64,000 nucleotides of DNA from Microbulbifer rhizosphaerae (GCF_014191725.1 NZ_JACHWZ010000011.1:141767-205766), one strand, 5' to 3'; numbered from the stretch's first letter, positions 47,440 to 57,247 are shown. Numbers and translations are program-made. Notes: generated by a model not told the origin, from the letters alone.

Positions 47440-47444
47440 CCGCA

Positions 47445-47909
47445 TTAATACCTGATTCCCAGTCTGCGATAGATAAAAGCGATCACCCACGCCGGCCCAA
47501 TCAGCAGAAATTGCAGATCCTTGAAAAACGAGGGCTTTTTACCCTCAATATGGTGGCCCACAAACTGCAGAATCCACATCAGCACAAACAGGACCAGGGC
47601 AGTGACCCACACCGAAAACCCCAGCCGGTCCGCCACCGCCCAGCCCCACAGACACACTACGCTCAAGGCTGCCATGCCCAGTGCCAACGGGAAGGACATC
47701 ACCAAGTAGAAAAGCAAAGTGGGAATGAGCGCCACCACCGCCCAGTTCAACCAGGGAATGGCGGCCATAAAGGCGGGCTGGGGAATCGCCCACAGCAGCC
47801 CAACCACAGTGGCGTAGATCACCGGCACGGCAATCCAATGAATAGCTTTGTTGGTGGGATTCTGGTGGCTCTCGCCATATTCGGAGAACCACTGTTCAGC
47901 ACTACGCAT
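47445..47909 (-). CDS. Mpo1-like (DUF962) membrane protein
   Basis: A 154-residue protein with about four transmembrane helices. The family includes yeast Mpo1, an Fe-dependent dioxygenase in fatty-acid alpha-oxidation. Conserved histidines are present in NPTNKAIHWIAVP and in FVGHHIEGKKPSFF. Whether the bacterial protein has the same activity is unknown. The ATG at 47909 is preceded by AGGAGGAG, which fixes the start; an upstream in-frame extension of 16 codons is rejected. Confidence 0.87.
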   Translation of the reverse strand: MRSAEQWFSEYGESHQNPTNKAIHWIAVPVIYATVVGLLWAIPQPAFMAAIPWLNWAVVALIPTLLFYLVMSFPLALGMAALSVVCLWGWAVADRLGFSVWVTALVLFVLMWILQFVGHHIEGKKPSFFKDLQFLLIGPAWVIAFIYRRLGIRY

Positions 47910-47993
47910 TGTCTCCTCCTGTCCATTATTATTATCAGGCTGATAATCTGTGACCAATCTTCAAGAATCAATGACCGAAAGCGCCATCAGGGC

Positions 47994-48506
47994 TCACCTT
48001 CGCACGTAAGCCTCCAGTTGCTGCCGGTACAGATCTGCCATTGTCTCGTCGAAACAACAAAAGATTATCTGCTGCGGCTCGCTATCCCGCTCCAGATGCT
48101 GCTGCACCTGCTCCACGGCGACCTCCACCGCTTGCGCCGGCGGATAATCGTAGACTCCGCAGCTGATCGCGGGAAAAGCGATGGAGTGCATATTCTCGCG
48201 CCGGGCCATGGCGAGACACTGGCGGTAGCAACTGGCCAACAGTTCCGGCTCGCCGAAGCTGCCGCCCCGCCACACGGGCCCCACGGTGTGATAGATACGT
48301 TTGACAGGAATGGCAAAGGCGGGCGTGGCACGCACTTCCCCAGCTGGACAGCCCCCGAGTTTGCGGCAGACCTCCAGCAATTCGGGACCCGCCGCCCGGT
48401 GGATAGCTCCGTCTACCCCACCACCACCGAGGAGCCGCTGGTTGGCGGCATTGACGATAACATCGACTTGTAATCGAGTGATATCACCGAGATGGACTTC
48501 GATCAC
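47994..48506 (-). CDS. Macrodomain O-acetyl-ADP-ribose deacetylase (YmdB-like)
   Basis: A 170-residue stand-alone macrodomain. The catalytic signature [20 protein letters not shown] is complete, with N22 and D32 matching the catalytic residues of YmdB. It also has [12 protein letters not shown] and [12 protein letters not shown], which line the ADP-ribose pocket. It hydrolyses O-acetyl-ADP-ribose and may remove ADP-ribose from proteins. Located between putP and the Mpo1-like gene on the same strand. Confidence 0.93.
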   Translation of the reverse strand: MIEVHLGDITRLQVDVIVNAANQRLLGGGGVDGAIHRAAGPELLEVCRKLGGCPAGEVRATPAFAIPVKRIYHTVGPVWRGGSFGEPELLASCYRQCLAMARRENMHSIAFPAISCGVYDYPPAQAVEVAVEQVQQHLERDSEPQQIIFCCFDETMADLYRQQLEAYVRR

Positions 48507-48558
48507 TCAGTTTCTCCAACCCCTGCACACACTCGCAGAGGTTGGATAGCCCGAAAAC

Positions 48559-50034
48559 TCAACCGGGCAGCCCCAGCACTCGACGGTGGCGCGATGCTAC
48601 TTCTGCGGGACATTTTGTCACTGCGCTTACTATCACGATAGCAGCTGAAGAGAGAAGGAAGCCGGGTAAAAGCTCGTAGATATCGAAGATCCCACCGGAA
48701 AGCTGCTTCCAGACCACCACCGTCAGACCGCCCACCAGTACACCGGCAATGGCCCCGGCACCGGTCATTCGCGACCAGAAGAGGCTGATCAGAGTCGCCG
48801 GGCCGAAGGCGGCGCCCAGGCCCGCCCAGGCATAGGCCACTACGTCCAACACTTTGGAATCCGGGTCCATGGCCACCCACACCGAGATCAACGACAGGGC
48901 GATTACCGCCCAGCGGCCCACTTTCACCATTGCCTGGGGGCTGGTTTCCCGCCCAAACCACACATGGTAAATATCCTCCGCAAGCGCCGCCGAGGACACC
49001 AGCAGTTGGGAGTCGGCGGTACTCATAATCGCCGACAGAATCGCCGCCAACAGTATCCCTGCCACCAGCGGGTGGAACAGCGCCTCCACCAGCGCCATAA
49101 AGATGCGTTCGCCGTCGGGCAGAGTCTGTTGCAGTTCCAGATGGCCGAACAGGCCCACGGACAGGGCCCCGAGGAAGCCGAACAGGGACCAGACGGCGGC
49201 CACCGTCGCGGCCGCAGGCACATCGTCCGGGCTGCGCACCGCCATAAAGCGCGCCACGATATGCGGCTGCCCGAAATAGCCCAGGCCCCACGCCAAAGAA
49301 CTCAAAATCGCCGCAATTCCCAACGTCTGGCCGGTATTGTCCTGCATCCAGTGCATCAACTCCGGCACCTTGTCGTGCAAATTGGCCCAACTGGCGGCAA
49401 AGCCACCCTCATTCTGGATAACCACCACCGGCACAATGACCAGCGCCAAGCTCATCAGCAGCCCCTGGAACACATCGGTCCAGGACACCGCGAGAAAACC
49501 ACCGAACAGGGTGTAGGAGATCACCGCCCCCGCACCGATCATCACCGCCCACCGATAATCCCAGTCGAATACCGTCTCGAACAGCTTGCCACCGGCGATC
49601 AACCCGGAGGCCACATAGAACAGGAAAAACAGCAAAATAAAAAAGGCACAGAGGGTGCGCAGATAGGGGTGCCCCATATCAAACCGCCGATGCAGATAGG
49701 CGGGGACGGTGAGGGAGTCGTCGAGAGCGCTGGTATAGATACGCAGACGCCGGGCCATGATGGTCCAGCTCAGGACAATACCAGAGAAGAGACCAATCGC
49801 GATCCACGCCGAGGACAGGCCGGCGGTATAAGCGGCCCCCGGCAGCCCCATCAGCAACCAGCCGCTCATATCCGAGGCACCGGCACTGAGCGCCGCCACC
49901 GCCGGCGGCAGCGAGCGCCCACCGAGAAAATAGTCACTCGCGTTCTTGGTGCGCGAGTAGGCGTAGATACCAATCACCAGGATCAGCGCCAGGTAAGCTA
50001 CAAAGGTGAGCGCGACAAGCCATTGTCCGGACAT
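48559..50034 (-). CDS. putP: Sodium/proline symporter
   Basis: A 491-residue sodium-solute symporter with about 13 membrane helices. PutP features are ASDMSGWLLMGLPGAAYTAG (helix 2, sodium and proline contacts), YFGQPHIVARFMAVRSPDD and the helix-8 Na+ site region ILSAIMSTADSQLLVSSAAL. Imports proline for nutrition or osmoprotection. No putA in the window. It ends about 50 bases before the macrodomain gene. Confidence 0.94.
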   Translation of the reverse strand: MSGQWLVALTFVAYLALILVIGIYAYSRTKNASDYFLGGRSLPPAVAALSAGASDMSGWLLMGLPGAAYTAGLSSAWIAIGLFSGIVLSWTIMARRLRIYTSALDDSLTVPAYLHRRFDMGHPYLRTLCAFFILLFFLFYVASGLIAGGKLFETVFDWDYRWAVMIGAGAVISYTLFGGFLAVSWTDVFQGLLMSLALVIVPVVVIQNEGGFAASWANLHDKVPELMHWMQDNTGQTLGIAAILSSLAWGLGYFGQPHIVARFMAVRSPDDVPAAATVAAVWSLFGFLGALSVGLFGHLELQQTLPDGERIFMALVEALFHPLVAGILLAAILSAIMSTADSQLLVSSAALAEDIYHVWFGRETSPQAMVKVGRWAVIALSLISVWVAMDPDSKVLDVVAYAWAGLGAAFGPATLISLFWSRMTGAGAIAGVLVGGLTVVVWKQLSGGIFDIYELLPGFLLSSAAIVIVSAVTKCPAEVASRHRRVLGLPG

Positions 50035-50201
50035 AGAGACCCCTTCTTATTGTGGATTGCGACACCTTGCTGAAAAACCCTTCAAGAACGGGCGTCACGG
50101 CTGTTTTTTGTGTTTATTGCGCTCAAATCTACTAATTCGCTGGCACAAGCTCAATCGGCAAACTACATATTGGAGAAACATTCGGAAAATCTGACATCAC
50201 T

Positions 50202-50801
50202 ATGGGTATCTGTCTGGACGAGCTGCGCCTGATGGTGATTCGTCCCACCCTGAAGCATCTGAGGGCTTGGTCTGCGGGAATGGAAAACCTGCTGCTAGGC
50301 ACCGCGGCCCGGGAGTCACAACTGGGCTTCCACCTCAAACAAGGCCGCCGCCACGGACTGGGTATCTACCAGATCCAGCCCCACACCCACCGCCATATCT
50401 GGGACCACTACCTGATCAATCACCCGGCCCTGGCCTCCAAGGTGCGCGGTCTGGCCAGTCAGCGGGACTTCCTGCACCACCCCCACAGCGAACTGGCCAC
50501 CAACCTGCGCTACGCCACCGCCATCGCCTGGCTGATCTACCACTCCGCGGGCGTCGACGATGTGGAGGAAAACGACGTGGCCGTCATGGCGCGGCTGTGG
50601 CACCAGTACTTCCACCACGGACCGGTGGCAACGGAACAGGATTTCCGGCAGAGCTACACCCAGCTGGTAAAAAAGGGGAAGGGGGGGGTTACAGATTCAA
50701 CGCATCGATATAGCGCGGTTCATCCACCTCCTCATCCGGCACCCAGGAGTGAATCTGCCGCTCGAGCGGGTAATCGCCCTTTCCGCCAGCCGCTGGCATA
50801 G
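50202..50801 (+). CDS. Lysozyme-like phage-type protein with suspect C-terminus
   Basis: About 163 residues look like the phage-associated lysozyme-like family: [19 protein letters not shown], then [20 protein letters not shown], with a glutamate (ARES) in the position of a catalytic acid. The function in phages is unclear; peptidoglycan cleavage is only suggested. After the homopolymer run AAAAAAGGGGAAGGGGGGGG (50669-50688) the frame continues 37 codons antisense to ttcA, which is unlikely to be real. A single-base slip there would instead end the protein at 50713. Confidence 0.6.
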   Translation: MGICLDELRLMVIRPTLKHLRAWSAGMENLLLGTAARESQLGFHLKQGRRHGLGIYQIQPHTHRHIWDHYLINHPALASKVRGLASQRDFLHHPHSELATNLRYATAIAWLIYHSAGVDDVEENDVAVMARLWHQYFHHGPVATEQDFRQSYTQLVKKGKGGVTDSTHRYSAVHPPPHPAPRSESAARAGNRPFRQPLA

Positions 50802-51603
50802 AGCGGTCCAGCTCCAGGCTCTCGAAATCGTACAGATCCCGATCCGCCAGCTGCGACGGCGATACCCGGGTGAGTGCTGAGAAGATGTTTTCAGTGCGGC
50901 CGGGAGACTTCCTGTCCCATTCCCGCAGCATCTGCTTGATCGCCTGCCGCTGCAGGTTTTCCTGACTTCCGCACAGGTTGCAGGGAATGATCGGAAACGC
51001 CTTGTACCCGGCGAAACGCTCCAGGTCCTCTTCGCGGCAGTAGGCCAGTGGGCGAATCACAATATTGCGCCCGTCATCCGCGCGCAGCTTCGGTGGCATG
51101 GCCTTGAGTCGTCCCCCGTAAAACATATTCAGGAACAGCGTCTCGACGATGTCGTCCTTGTGGTGCCCCAGCGCCACCTTGGTCGCGCCGATCTCCTCGG
51201 CAAAACCGTACAGGGTGCCACGGCGCAGGCGCGAGCAGAGCCCGCAGGTGGTCTTGCCCTCCGGCACCACCTCTTTCACCACCGAGTAGGTGTCCTTCTC
51301 CACGATGTGATAAGGCACGCCCAGTGACTGCAAATACTCCGGCAGCACGTGCTCGGGAAAACCCGGCTGTTTCTGGTCCATATTCACCGCCACCAGTTCG
51401 AACCGCACCGGCGCCGTCTTCTGCAGGTTGAGCAGAATATCCAGCATCGCGTAGGAATCCTTTCCGCCGGAAAGGCACACCATGATCCTGTCGCCCTCCT
51501 CGATCATATTGAAGTCGGCGATGGCGCGGCCCACATTGCGGCGCAGGCGCTTTTGCAGCTTGTTGAATTCGAGCCGCTCGCGGCGGTTTTCCAGGTCGGT
51601 CAT
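50689..51603 (-). CDS. ttcA: tRNA 2-thiocytidine(32) synthetase
   Basis: A 304-residue PP-loop ATPase that thiolates C32 of certain tRNAs, using a [4Fe-4S] cluster. The PP-loop SGGKDS is at 45-50. The cluster and catalytic cysteines are C120 and C123 (CGLC) and C208 and C211 (CNLC). [20 protein letters not shown] is the TtcA/TilS-type motif. Monocistronic. Its 3' end overlaps the doubtful tail of the convergent lysozyme-like ORF. Confidence 0.95.
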   Translation of the reverse strand: MTDLENRRERLEFNKLQKRLRRNVGRAIADFNMIEEGDRIMVCLSGGKDSYAMLDILLNLQKTAPVRFELVAVNMDQKQPGFPEHVLPEYLQSLGVPYHIVEKDTYSVVKEVVPEGKTTCGLCSRLRRGTLYGFAEEIGATKVALGHHKDDIVETLFLNMFYGGRLKAMPPKLRADDGRNIVIRPLAYCREEDLERFAGYKAFPIIPCNLCGSQENLQRQAIKQMLREWDRKSPGRTENIFSALTRVSPSQLADRDLYDFESLELDRSMPAAGGKGDYPLERQIHSWVPDEEVDEPRYIDALNL

Positions 51604-51665
51604 GGGTGCTTGATTCTCTTAATACAGTTTGCCGGGAGGCCGGGCTTCGATTTCATATCCTGGGT

Positions 51666-51689
51666 CGGGACCCGGGACCCGGGACCCGG
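51666..51689. repeat. CGGGACC 7-bp tandem repeat
   Basis: Just over three head-to-tail copies of CGGGACC upstream of ttcA, in the non-coding stretch 51604-51875 beside palindromic element copy C. Confidence 0.6.
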
Positions 51690-51717
51690 ATAAGAATACC
51701 GAACTCCAAAGCGAAGG

Positions 51718-51826
51718 CCCTGATGCCGGTGGCTGTTTGCGGGACCTTCTGCGGCCATGGATGGCCGCGGAGAGCGTACAGGGACGTATTCACAGCGTGT
51801 CCCGCAAACAGCCACCGGTAGCAGGG
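51718..51826. repeat. Two-stem palindromic element, copy C
   Basis: The most regular copy: CCGGTGGCTGTTTGCGGGAC and its exact complement form the long stem, with an inner GCGGCCAT/ATGGCCGC stem and the shared TACAGGGACGTATTCACAGC segment. It lies between ttcA and tesA. Confidence 0.8.
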
Positions 51827-51875
51827 CCGCCCCTAAGCTACCTAAAGGCCGGGGCCGCGATTGTACGCATTTCGA

Positions 51876-52535
51876 TCAGGGGCTGCACGCGTCCACCGGC
51901 GATTCGCCCAGCAGCGCCTGCACGCAGGGCCAGACATGATCCAGCAGGGCCGCCTGGGCCATCGCAGTGGGATGAATACCGTCCGCCTGCATGGCCCCTT
52001 CCTGCAGGGCCACCGGCTCCAGGAAGAAAGGTATCAATGGCACCGATTCCGCTTCCGCCACTTGGGGGTAAACCGCGGCAAAGGCCTCGGTATAGGCCCG
52101 GCCGTAGTTGGGCGGCATGCGCATGCCCAGGATCAACACCTCGGCGTCGGCCTCCCTCGCCAGACGCACCATCCTCTGGAGATTCTGCTGCAGCGCGCGG
52201 GGCGAATAACCGCGCAGGCCGTCGTTACCGCCCAGCTCCACTATCAACCAACGCGGCTCGTGTTCCTGCAGCAGCCGCGGCAGCCGCGCCAATCCACCGG
52301 AGGAAGTCTCCCCACTGATACTCGCGTTCACCACCTCGACCGGGTTGTCTCCATCCCTCAGCCGATCGCGCAACAGCTGCACCCAGCCCTGGCTCTCATC
52401 GAGGCCGTAGGCGGCACTGATGCTGTCCCCCAGCACCAGCAGCGTATCGGCACCGCGCGCCTGCGCCAACGGGACCGACAGCAACAATAGCGGGACAAAA
52501 GCCCTTATCAGTCCCCGGAAAAAATCTGTCCTCAT
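51876..52535 (-). CDS. tesA: Periplasmic acyl-CoA thioesterase/lysophospholipase/arylesterase (TesA-like)
   Basis: A 219-residue SGNH hydrolase with a signal peptide (LLLLSVPLAQARGA). Block I is GDSIS with nucleophile S38, block III is GGND (N104), and block V is DGIHP with D185 and H188 completing the triad. It hydrolyses short esters, acyl-CoA or lysophospholipids in the periplasm. Divergent from ybbA-ybbP, the same neighbourhood as in E. coli. Confidence 0.94.
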   Translation of the reverse strand: MRTDFFRGLIRAFVPLLLLSVPLAQARGADTLLVLGDSISAAYGLDESQGWVQLLRDRLRDGDNPVEVVNASISGETSSGGLARLPRLLQEHEPRWLIVELGGNDGLRGYSPRALQQNLQRMVRLAREADAEVLILGMRMPPNYGRAYTEAFAAVYPQVAEAESVPLIPFFLEPVALQEGAMQADGIHPTAMAQAALLDHVWPCVQALLGESPVDACSP

Positions 52536-52578
52536 GTCATACTCTCCACTGCCTTACGCGTATATCCAAGGAAGCTCT

Positions 52579-53358
52579 ATGTCCACCAAGCTCACGGCTG
52601 CGTCCACCAAGCTCACGGCTGCGTCCACCAAGCTCACGGCGTTATCCGCAATGCTCAGGGCTGAAAGCCTGCACCATCATGTAGCCACCGGCGAGGGTCC
52701 GCTGACCCTATTAAATAATATTTCCCTGCAACTCGCCCGCGGCGAATCCCTGGCGATCACCGGCGCCTCCGGCTCCGGCAAATCCACCCTGCTGGGCCTG
52801 CTGGCCGGGCTCGACCGGCCCAGCGAAGGCCGCATCTGGCTCGCCGGCGAGGAAATCACCGCGATGGACGAAGAGCAGCGCGCCGCCCTGCGCTCCCGCT
52901 GCGTGGGCTTCGTATTTCAGACCTTTCAATTGCTGCCGGGACTCACCGCGCGGGAAAACGTCATGCTGCCCAGCGAACTGCGCGGCGAACGCAGCGCCGC
53001 CAAACGCGCCGGGGAATTCCTCGCCCGCGTGGGCCTGGAGCACCGACTGCACCACTACCCGCGGCAACTTTCCGGCGGCGAGCAGCAGCGCGTGGCCATC
53101 GCCCGTGCATTCGCCAGCTTCTCCGGCGACGACGGCATACTCTTCGCCGACGAGCCCACCGGCAGCCTGGACGCCGGCAACGGCGAGAAGGTTATCGAAC
53201 TGCTATTCAAACTCAATGCCGAATCCAACACCACCCTGGTGCTGGTCACCCACGAGCAGCGCCTGGCGGAGCGCTGTGGCGCGCACCTGCGTATGGCCGC
53301 CGGCGAGATAAAGGCCGGGGAAGCCGATAGCGGCAGTCTGTCGGAGGTGTCCATCTGA
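52579..53358 (+). CDS. ybbA: ABC transporter ATP-binding protein (YbbA/LolD type)
   Basis: A 259-residue ATPase of the MacB/LolD group. Walker A GASGSGKST at 62-70, signature LSGGEQQ at 164-170, Walker B ILFADEP at 187-193. The partner is the FtsX-like permease encoded next with a one-base overlap (TGATG). By E. coli analogy the pair is an exporter-like or lipoprotein/lipid-handling complex of unknown substrate. The first 21 residues are three copies of a seven-residue unit (STKLTAA) made by a 21-bp tandem repeat. AAGGAAG precedes the ATG at 52579. Confidence 0.92.
   Translation: MSTKLTAASTKLTAASTKLTALSAMLRAESLHHHVATGEGPLTLLNNISLQLARGESLAITGASGSGKSTLLGLLAGLDRPSEGRIWLAGEEITAMDEEQRAALRSRCVGFVFQTFQLLPGLTARENVMLPSELRGERSAAKRAGEFLARVGLEHRLHHYPRQLSGGEQQRVAIARAFASFSGDDGILFADEPTGSLDAGNGEKVIELLFKLNAESNTTLVLVTHEQRLAERCGAHLRMAAGEIKAGEADSGSLSEVSI
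52581..52643 (+). repeat. 21-bp in-frame tandem repeat at the start of ybbA
   Basis: Two identical 21-base units (52581-52601, 52602-52622) and a third differing only in its last bases (to 52643). Each encodes STKLTAA or close. Copy number could change by slippage without breaking the frame. Confidence 0.9.
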
Positions 53359-55856
53359 TGCCCGCGCTCAAACACTCCCTGTTGGCGCTCCGGCTGCTGG
53401 CGAGAGACTGGCGCGGTGGCGAACTGGCGCTGATCGCCACCGCCCTGGTGCTGGCGGTGAGCTGCGTGACCGCCATCGCGCACTTCACCGACCGTCTGAC
53501 CCGCGCCATGCATATTCAGTCCCAGACCTTCCTCGCCGCCGAGCGGCTGGTGAACAGCAGCCAGCCGGTGGACAGCGCCTGGTTGAACAAGGCGCGCGAG
53601 TTCGGGTTGCAGCAGGCGGAAACGGTGCAGTTCGCCTCCATGCTCGCCGCCGGCGACGAGTTCCAGTTCGCCGCGGTCAAGGCGGTAAGCGACGGCTACC
53701 CGCTGGTGGGCCACCTGGAAATGCGGGCCCTCGAGGGCGACCCCAGCCGTGTGGTACAGGGCGGGCCGCCCCCCGGAGAAGTCTGGCTGGAACCGCGACT
53801 GCTGCCGCTGCTGAAGCTGGAAATCGGCGATAGCCTGCAACTGGGAGACACCCAACTGACGGTCAGTGGCTTGCTGGACCACGAGCCGGACCGCAGCGAC
53901 AACCTCTTCTCCATGGGCGCGCGGCTGCTAATGAACCTGGACGACCTGCCCGCCGCCGATATCCTGCAGTCGGGTAGCCGGGCGCGCTACCGCTACCTGT
54001 TTGCCGGCGACGATCAGGCTCTGGAGCAGTACTTTACCTGGCTGGAGCCACTGCTGACCGAGCACCAGCGGGTGATCGACCTGCGCGAGGGCCAGCCGCG
54101 GGTGGCCTCGGCACTGGACCGGGCGGAGCGCTTCCTGTACCTGGCCGGCAGCCTCGCGGTGCTGCTCGCCAGCGTCGCCGTGGGCCTGGCCGCGCGCCGC
54201 TACAGCCTGCGCCACACCGCCTATGTGGCGGTGATGAAAAGCCTGGGCGCCGGCCGCGGCAAAGTGCTGGGAATCTACGTGGGGCAGTTGGCGGCGCTGG
54301 CCCTGATCGCCACCCTGCTGGGCCTGCTGATCGGCAGCCTGGTACAGTCCCAGGCGGTGTCGCTGATGGCGGACTTCTTCCCAGCGGAGCCGCCACCCAG
54401 TCATTGGTCGCCATTGATCGTCGGCCTGGCCACCGGTTTCGCCTGCGCCCTGGGCTTCGCCCTGCCACCGCTGTTCCGCCTCGCGCGCACCGACCCCATG
54501 CAGACGCTGCGGCGGGACTGGAGCAACCCAGACAGGCGCGAATGGCTGGGCTTGATACTCGGCCCCACCAGCATGCTGCTGCTGATCTGGTGGCTGTCCG
54601 GCAGCCTGGCGATCACCGCGGCCCTGTTCGCCGGCATGGCACTGCTGGTGGGCGGCAGCGCACTGGCCAACCAGTTGCTGATACGCGGCAGGCTGGCGAC
54701 CCTCGGCGGCAGCTGGCGCATCGCACTCGGCAGCCTGCAGAGACGCGCGGCCTTCAACACCCTGCTGATCGCCGCCTTCGGCACCGGCCTGCTGGCCATG
54801 CTCGCCCTGGTGTTCGCGCGCACCGCACTGATCGACGAGTGGCGCATGCAGTTGCCCGAGAAGGCGCCCAACCACTTCCTGATTAATATCGCCCCCACAG
54901 AGGTAGACGGCCTGCAGGCCATGCTCGCGGACAACCAGGTCACCAGCACCGAGTTCTACCCGATGGTGCGCGGACGCCTGACCGCCATCAACGGCGAACC
55001 GACCAAGGACCGCAGGGAGCAGGACAACGCCCTGCGCCGGGAACTCAACCTGAGCTGGACCGACACCCTGGCGCCGGACAACCGCATCCTTGAGGGCGAG
55101 TGGTGGGACGAGTCGGACGAGGGCGTCTCCCAAGAGGAAAGCGAGCAAGGGGTCAGCGTGGAAGTGGAACTTGCCGCGCGCCTGGGCCTGGCCCTAGGCG
55201 ATCGGCTGCGCTTTTCCATCGGCGGCCTGGAAATCGAGGCTCCGGTGGCCAGCTTCCGCTCCCTGGACTGGAACAGCATGCGGCCCAATTTCTATATGCT
55301 GTTCGCCCCCGGCGCCCTGGAGGACTTTCCCGCGACCTATATCACCAGCTTCTATTTACCGCCGGAGCAGAAACTGCTGGTCAACGACCTGGTGCGCAAT
55401 TTCCCCAGCGTCAGCGTGATCGAGCTGGACAAGATCATCCAGCGCATCCGCGATACCATCGACCAGGTCTCCCTGGCCATCGAGTCAGTGATGGTGCTGA
55501 TGCTGGTGGCCGGGGTACTGGTACTGGTAGCCGGCGTGCGCGCCAGCATCGCCGAGCGTTTGCAGGAGGCGGCGATTATCCGCACACTGGGCGGCCGCCG
55601 CCGCCTGCTGCTGCATAGCCTGATGCTGGAATTCGGCCTGCTGGGCGTTGCCGCCGGCCTGCTCGCCGCCGCCGGCACCGAGGCGACCCTGGCGGTGCTG
55701 TCGCAAAGAGTGTTCGACCTGCCGTTTGTCGCCCACCCGATGCTGTGGCTGCTGGGCCCGCTGGTGGGCGCGCTGCTGGTGGGCACCGCCGGCACCCTGG
55801 CGTGCCGCAGCTCGGTGAGCGAGCCGCCGCTGAAAGTTTTACGTGAGTTGGCCTAA
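53358..55856 (+). CDS. ybbP: FtsX-like ABC transporter permease (YbbP)
   Basis: An 832-residue membrane protein with ten or so helices and two FtsX domains, one in the middle (SLAVLLASVAVGLAARRYSL) and one at the C-terminus (VMVLMLVAGVLVLVAGVRAS, then ERLQEAAIIRTLGGRRRLLL). Large periplasmic loops (about 40-230 and 480-690) separate them. It forms a mechanotransmission-type complex with YbbA rather than a classical channel transporter (family knowledge). Start overlaps the ybbA stop by one base. Confidence 0.93.
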   Translation: MPALKHSLLALRLLARDWRGGELALIATALVLAVSCVTAIAHFTDRLTRAMHIQSQTFLAAERLVNSSQPVDSAWLNKAREFGLQQAETVQFASMLAAGDEFQFAAVKAVSDGYPLVGHLEMRALEGDPSRVVQGGPPPGEVWLEPRLLPLLKLEIGDSLQLGDTQLTVSGLLDHEPDRSDNLFSMGARLLMNLDDLPAADILQSGSRARYRYLFAGDDQALEQYFTWLEPLLTEHQRVIDLREGQPRVASALDRAERFLYLAGSLAVLLASVAVGLAARRYSLRHTAYVAVMKSLGAGRGKVLGIYVGQLAALALIATLLGLLIGSLVQSQAVSLMADFFPAEPPPSHWSPLIVGLATGFACALGFALPPLFRLARTDPMQTLRRDWSNPDRREWLGLILGPTSMLLLIWWLSGSLAITAALFAGMALLVGGSALANQLLIRGRLATLGGSWRIALGSLQRRAAFNTLLIAAFGTGLLAMLALVFARTALIDEWRMQLPEKAPNHFLINIAPTEVDGLQAMLADNQVTSTEFYPMVRGRLTAINGEPTKDRREQDNALRRELNLSWTDTLAPDNRILEGEWWDESDEGVSQEESEQGVSVEVELAARLGLALGDRLRFSIGGLEIEAPVASFRSLDWNSMRPNFYMLFAPGALEDFPATYITSFYLPPEQKLLVNDLVRNFPSVSVIELDKIIQRIRDTIDQVSLAIESVMVLMLVAGVLVLVAGVRASIAERLQEAAIIRTLGGRRRLLLHSLMLEFGLLGVAAGLLAAAGTEATLAVLSQRVFDLPFVAHPMLWLLGPLVGALLVGTAGTLACRSSVSEPPLKVLRELA

Positions 55857-55869
55857 AAACAACTGACCC

Positions 55870-55944
55870 TGTAGGAGCGGCCGTTGGCCGCGATCAGCAT
55901 ATACTACGTAGCAAGGCCGATCGCGGCCAACGGCCGCTCCTACA
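55870..55944. repeat. GTAGGAGCGGCC palindromic repeat, copy 6
   Basis: The most complete copy: TGTAGGAGCGGCCGTTGGCC (55870-55889) is complemented by the right arm ending at 55944, with the GCGATC/GATCGC pair inside and a 25-base loop. Lies between ybbP and bioA. Confidence 0.8.
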
Positions 55945-55981
55945 AAGTAAAATTCCCCGGACCTCGAAAGAAAAAAGGTTT

Positions 55982-57247
55982 ATGGATTTAGACTTCGACC
56001 GCAACCATATCTGGCATCCCTACTCCTCTCTGATCGATCCGCCGCCGGTCTACCCGATCGAACGCGCCGAGGGCGTACGCATATACCTGGAGGACGGCCG
56101 CGGCCTGATCGACGGCATGTCCTCCTGGTGGTCCGCCCTGCACGGCTACAAGGTGCCGGAACTGAACCGCGCCCTGAGCGAGCAGATGGAAAAAATGTCG
56201 CACGTGATGTTCGGCGGCCTCACCCATGAACCCGCGATCACCCTGTGCAAAAAGCTGGTGGAAATTACCCCCCACACGCTCACGCGGGTCTTCCTCGCCG
56301 ACTCCGGTTCGGTATCGGTGGAAGTGGCGATCAAGATGGCGTTGCAGTACTGGCAGTCCCAGGGCCGCAGCGGGAAAAACCGGTTACTCGCGCTGCGCAA
56401 CGGTTACCACGGCGACACCTTCGGCGCCATGGCCACCTGCGACCCGGTCACCGGCATGCACCACCTGTTTGCCAGCCAGTTGACACCGCATTTCTTCGCC
56501 CCGGCGCCGCAGCCGAAATTCAGTGAACCCTGCGGCGACGAGGATATCGCCGAACTCCGGCAGCTGATAGAGAAAAATCACAACCAACTGGCCGCGGTAA
56601 TTCTCGAACCGGTGGTTCAAGGCGCCGGCGGCATGCGTTTCTATTCCCCGGAATATCTGCAGCGGGTGCGCCAGCTGTGCGACCAGTACGACCTGCTGTT
56701 GATCGCCGACGAGATCGCCACCGGTTTCGGCCGCAGCGGCAAGCTGTTCGCCTGTGAGCACGCGGATATCAGCCCCGACATTCTCACTCTCGGCAAGGCC
56801 CTCACCGGCGGCACCATGACCCTGGCCGCCACCCTGTGCACCGATCGGGTAGCGGAAGGCATTTGCCGCGGCGAGGCCGGAGTGTTTATGCACGGCCCCA
56901 CATTTATGGGCAACCCGCTCGCCTGCGCAGTGGCCAACGCCAGTATTGAGCTGTTGTTGAGCGGTCCCTGGCAACAGCGGGTGGCCGCCATCCAAACCCA
57001 ACTGGACAGGCAGTTGGCGCCGTTGCGGGACGCTGCCGGCGTGGCCGATGTGCGCACTCTCGGCGCCATCGGCGTGGTGGAGATGGACCAGCCGGTCGAT
57101 ATGAGGCAGGTTCAGGAAGCGCTGATCGAACGCGGTGTGTGGCTGCGCCCCTTCGGCCGCCTGGTGTACGCCATGCCGCCCTACGTGATTTCCGAGGTGG
57201 ATCTGGGCCGGCTGGCCGGCGCCATGGTCGAAGTGCTGGGCCGCTAA
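55982..57247 (+). CDS. bioA: Adenosylmethionine--8-amino-7-oxononanoate aminotransferase
   Basis: A 421-residue PLP enzyme of biotin synthesis that makes 7,8-diaminopelargonate with SAM as amino donor. The PLP lysine is K272 (LTLGKALTGG), and D243 in IADEIATGFGRSGK contacts the ring nitrogen. The BioA-specific start DRNHIWHPYSSL and DGMSSWWSALHGY (substrate site) separate it from other class III transaminases. No other bio genes are in the window. Confidence 0.96.
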   Translation: MDLDFDRNHIWHPYSSLIDPPPVYPIERAEGVRIYLEDGRGLIDGMSSWWSALHGYKVPELNRALSEQMEKMSHVMFGGLTHEPAITLCKKLVEITPHTLTRVFLADSGSVSVEVAIKMALQYWQSQGRSGKNRLLALRNGYHGDTFGAMATCDPVTGMHHLFASQLTPHFFAPAPQPKFSEPCGDEDIAELRQLIEKNHNQLAAVILEPVVQGAGGMRFYSPEYLQRVRQLCDQYDLLLIADEIATGFGRSGKLFACEHADISPDILTLGKALTGGTMTLAATLCTDRVAEGICRGEAGVFMHGPTFMGNPLACAVANASIELLLSGPWQQRVAAIQTQLDRQLAPLRDAAGVADVRTLGAIGVVEMDQPVDMRQVQEALIERGVWLRPFGRLVYAMPPYVISEVDLGRLAGAMVEVLGR

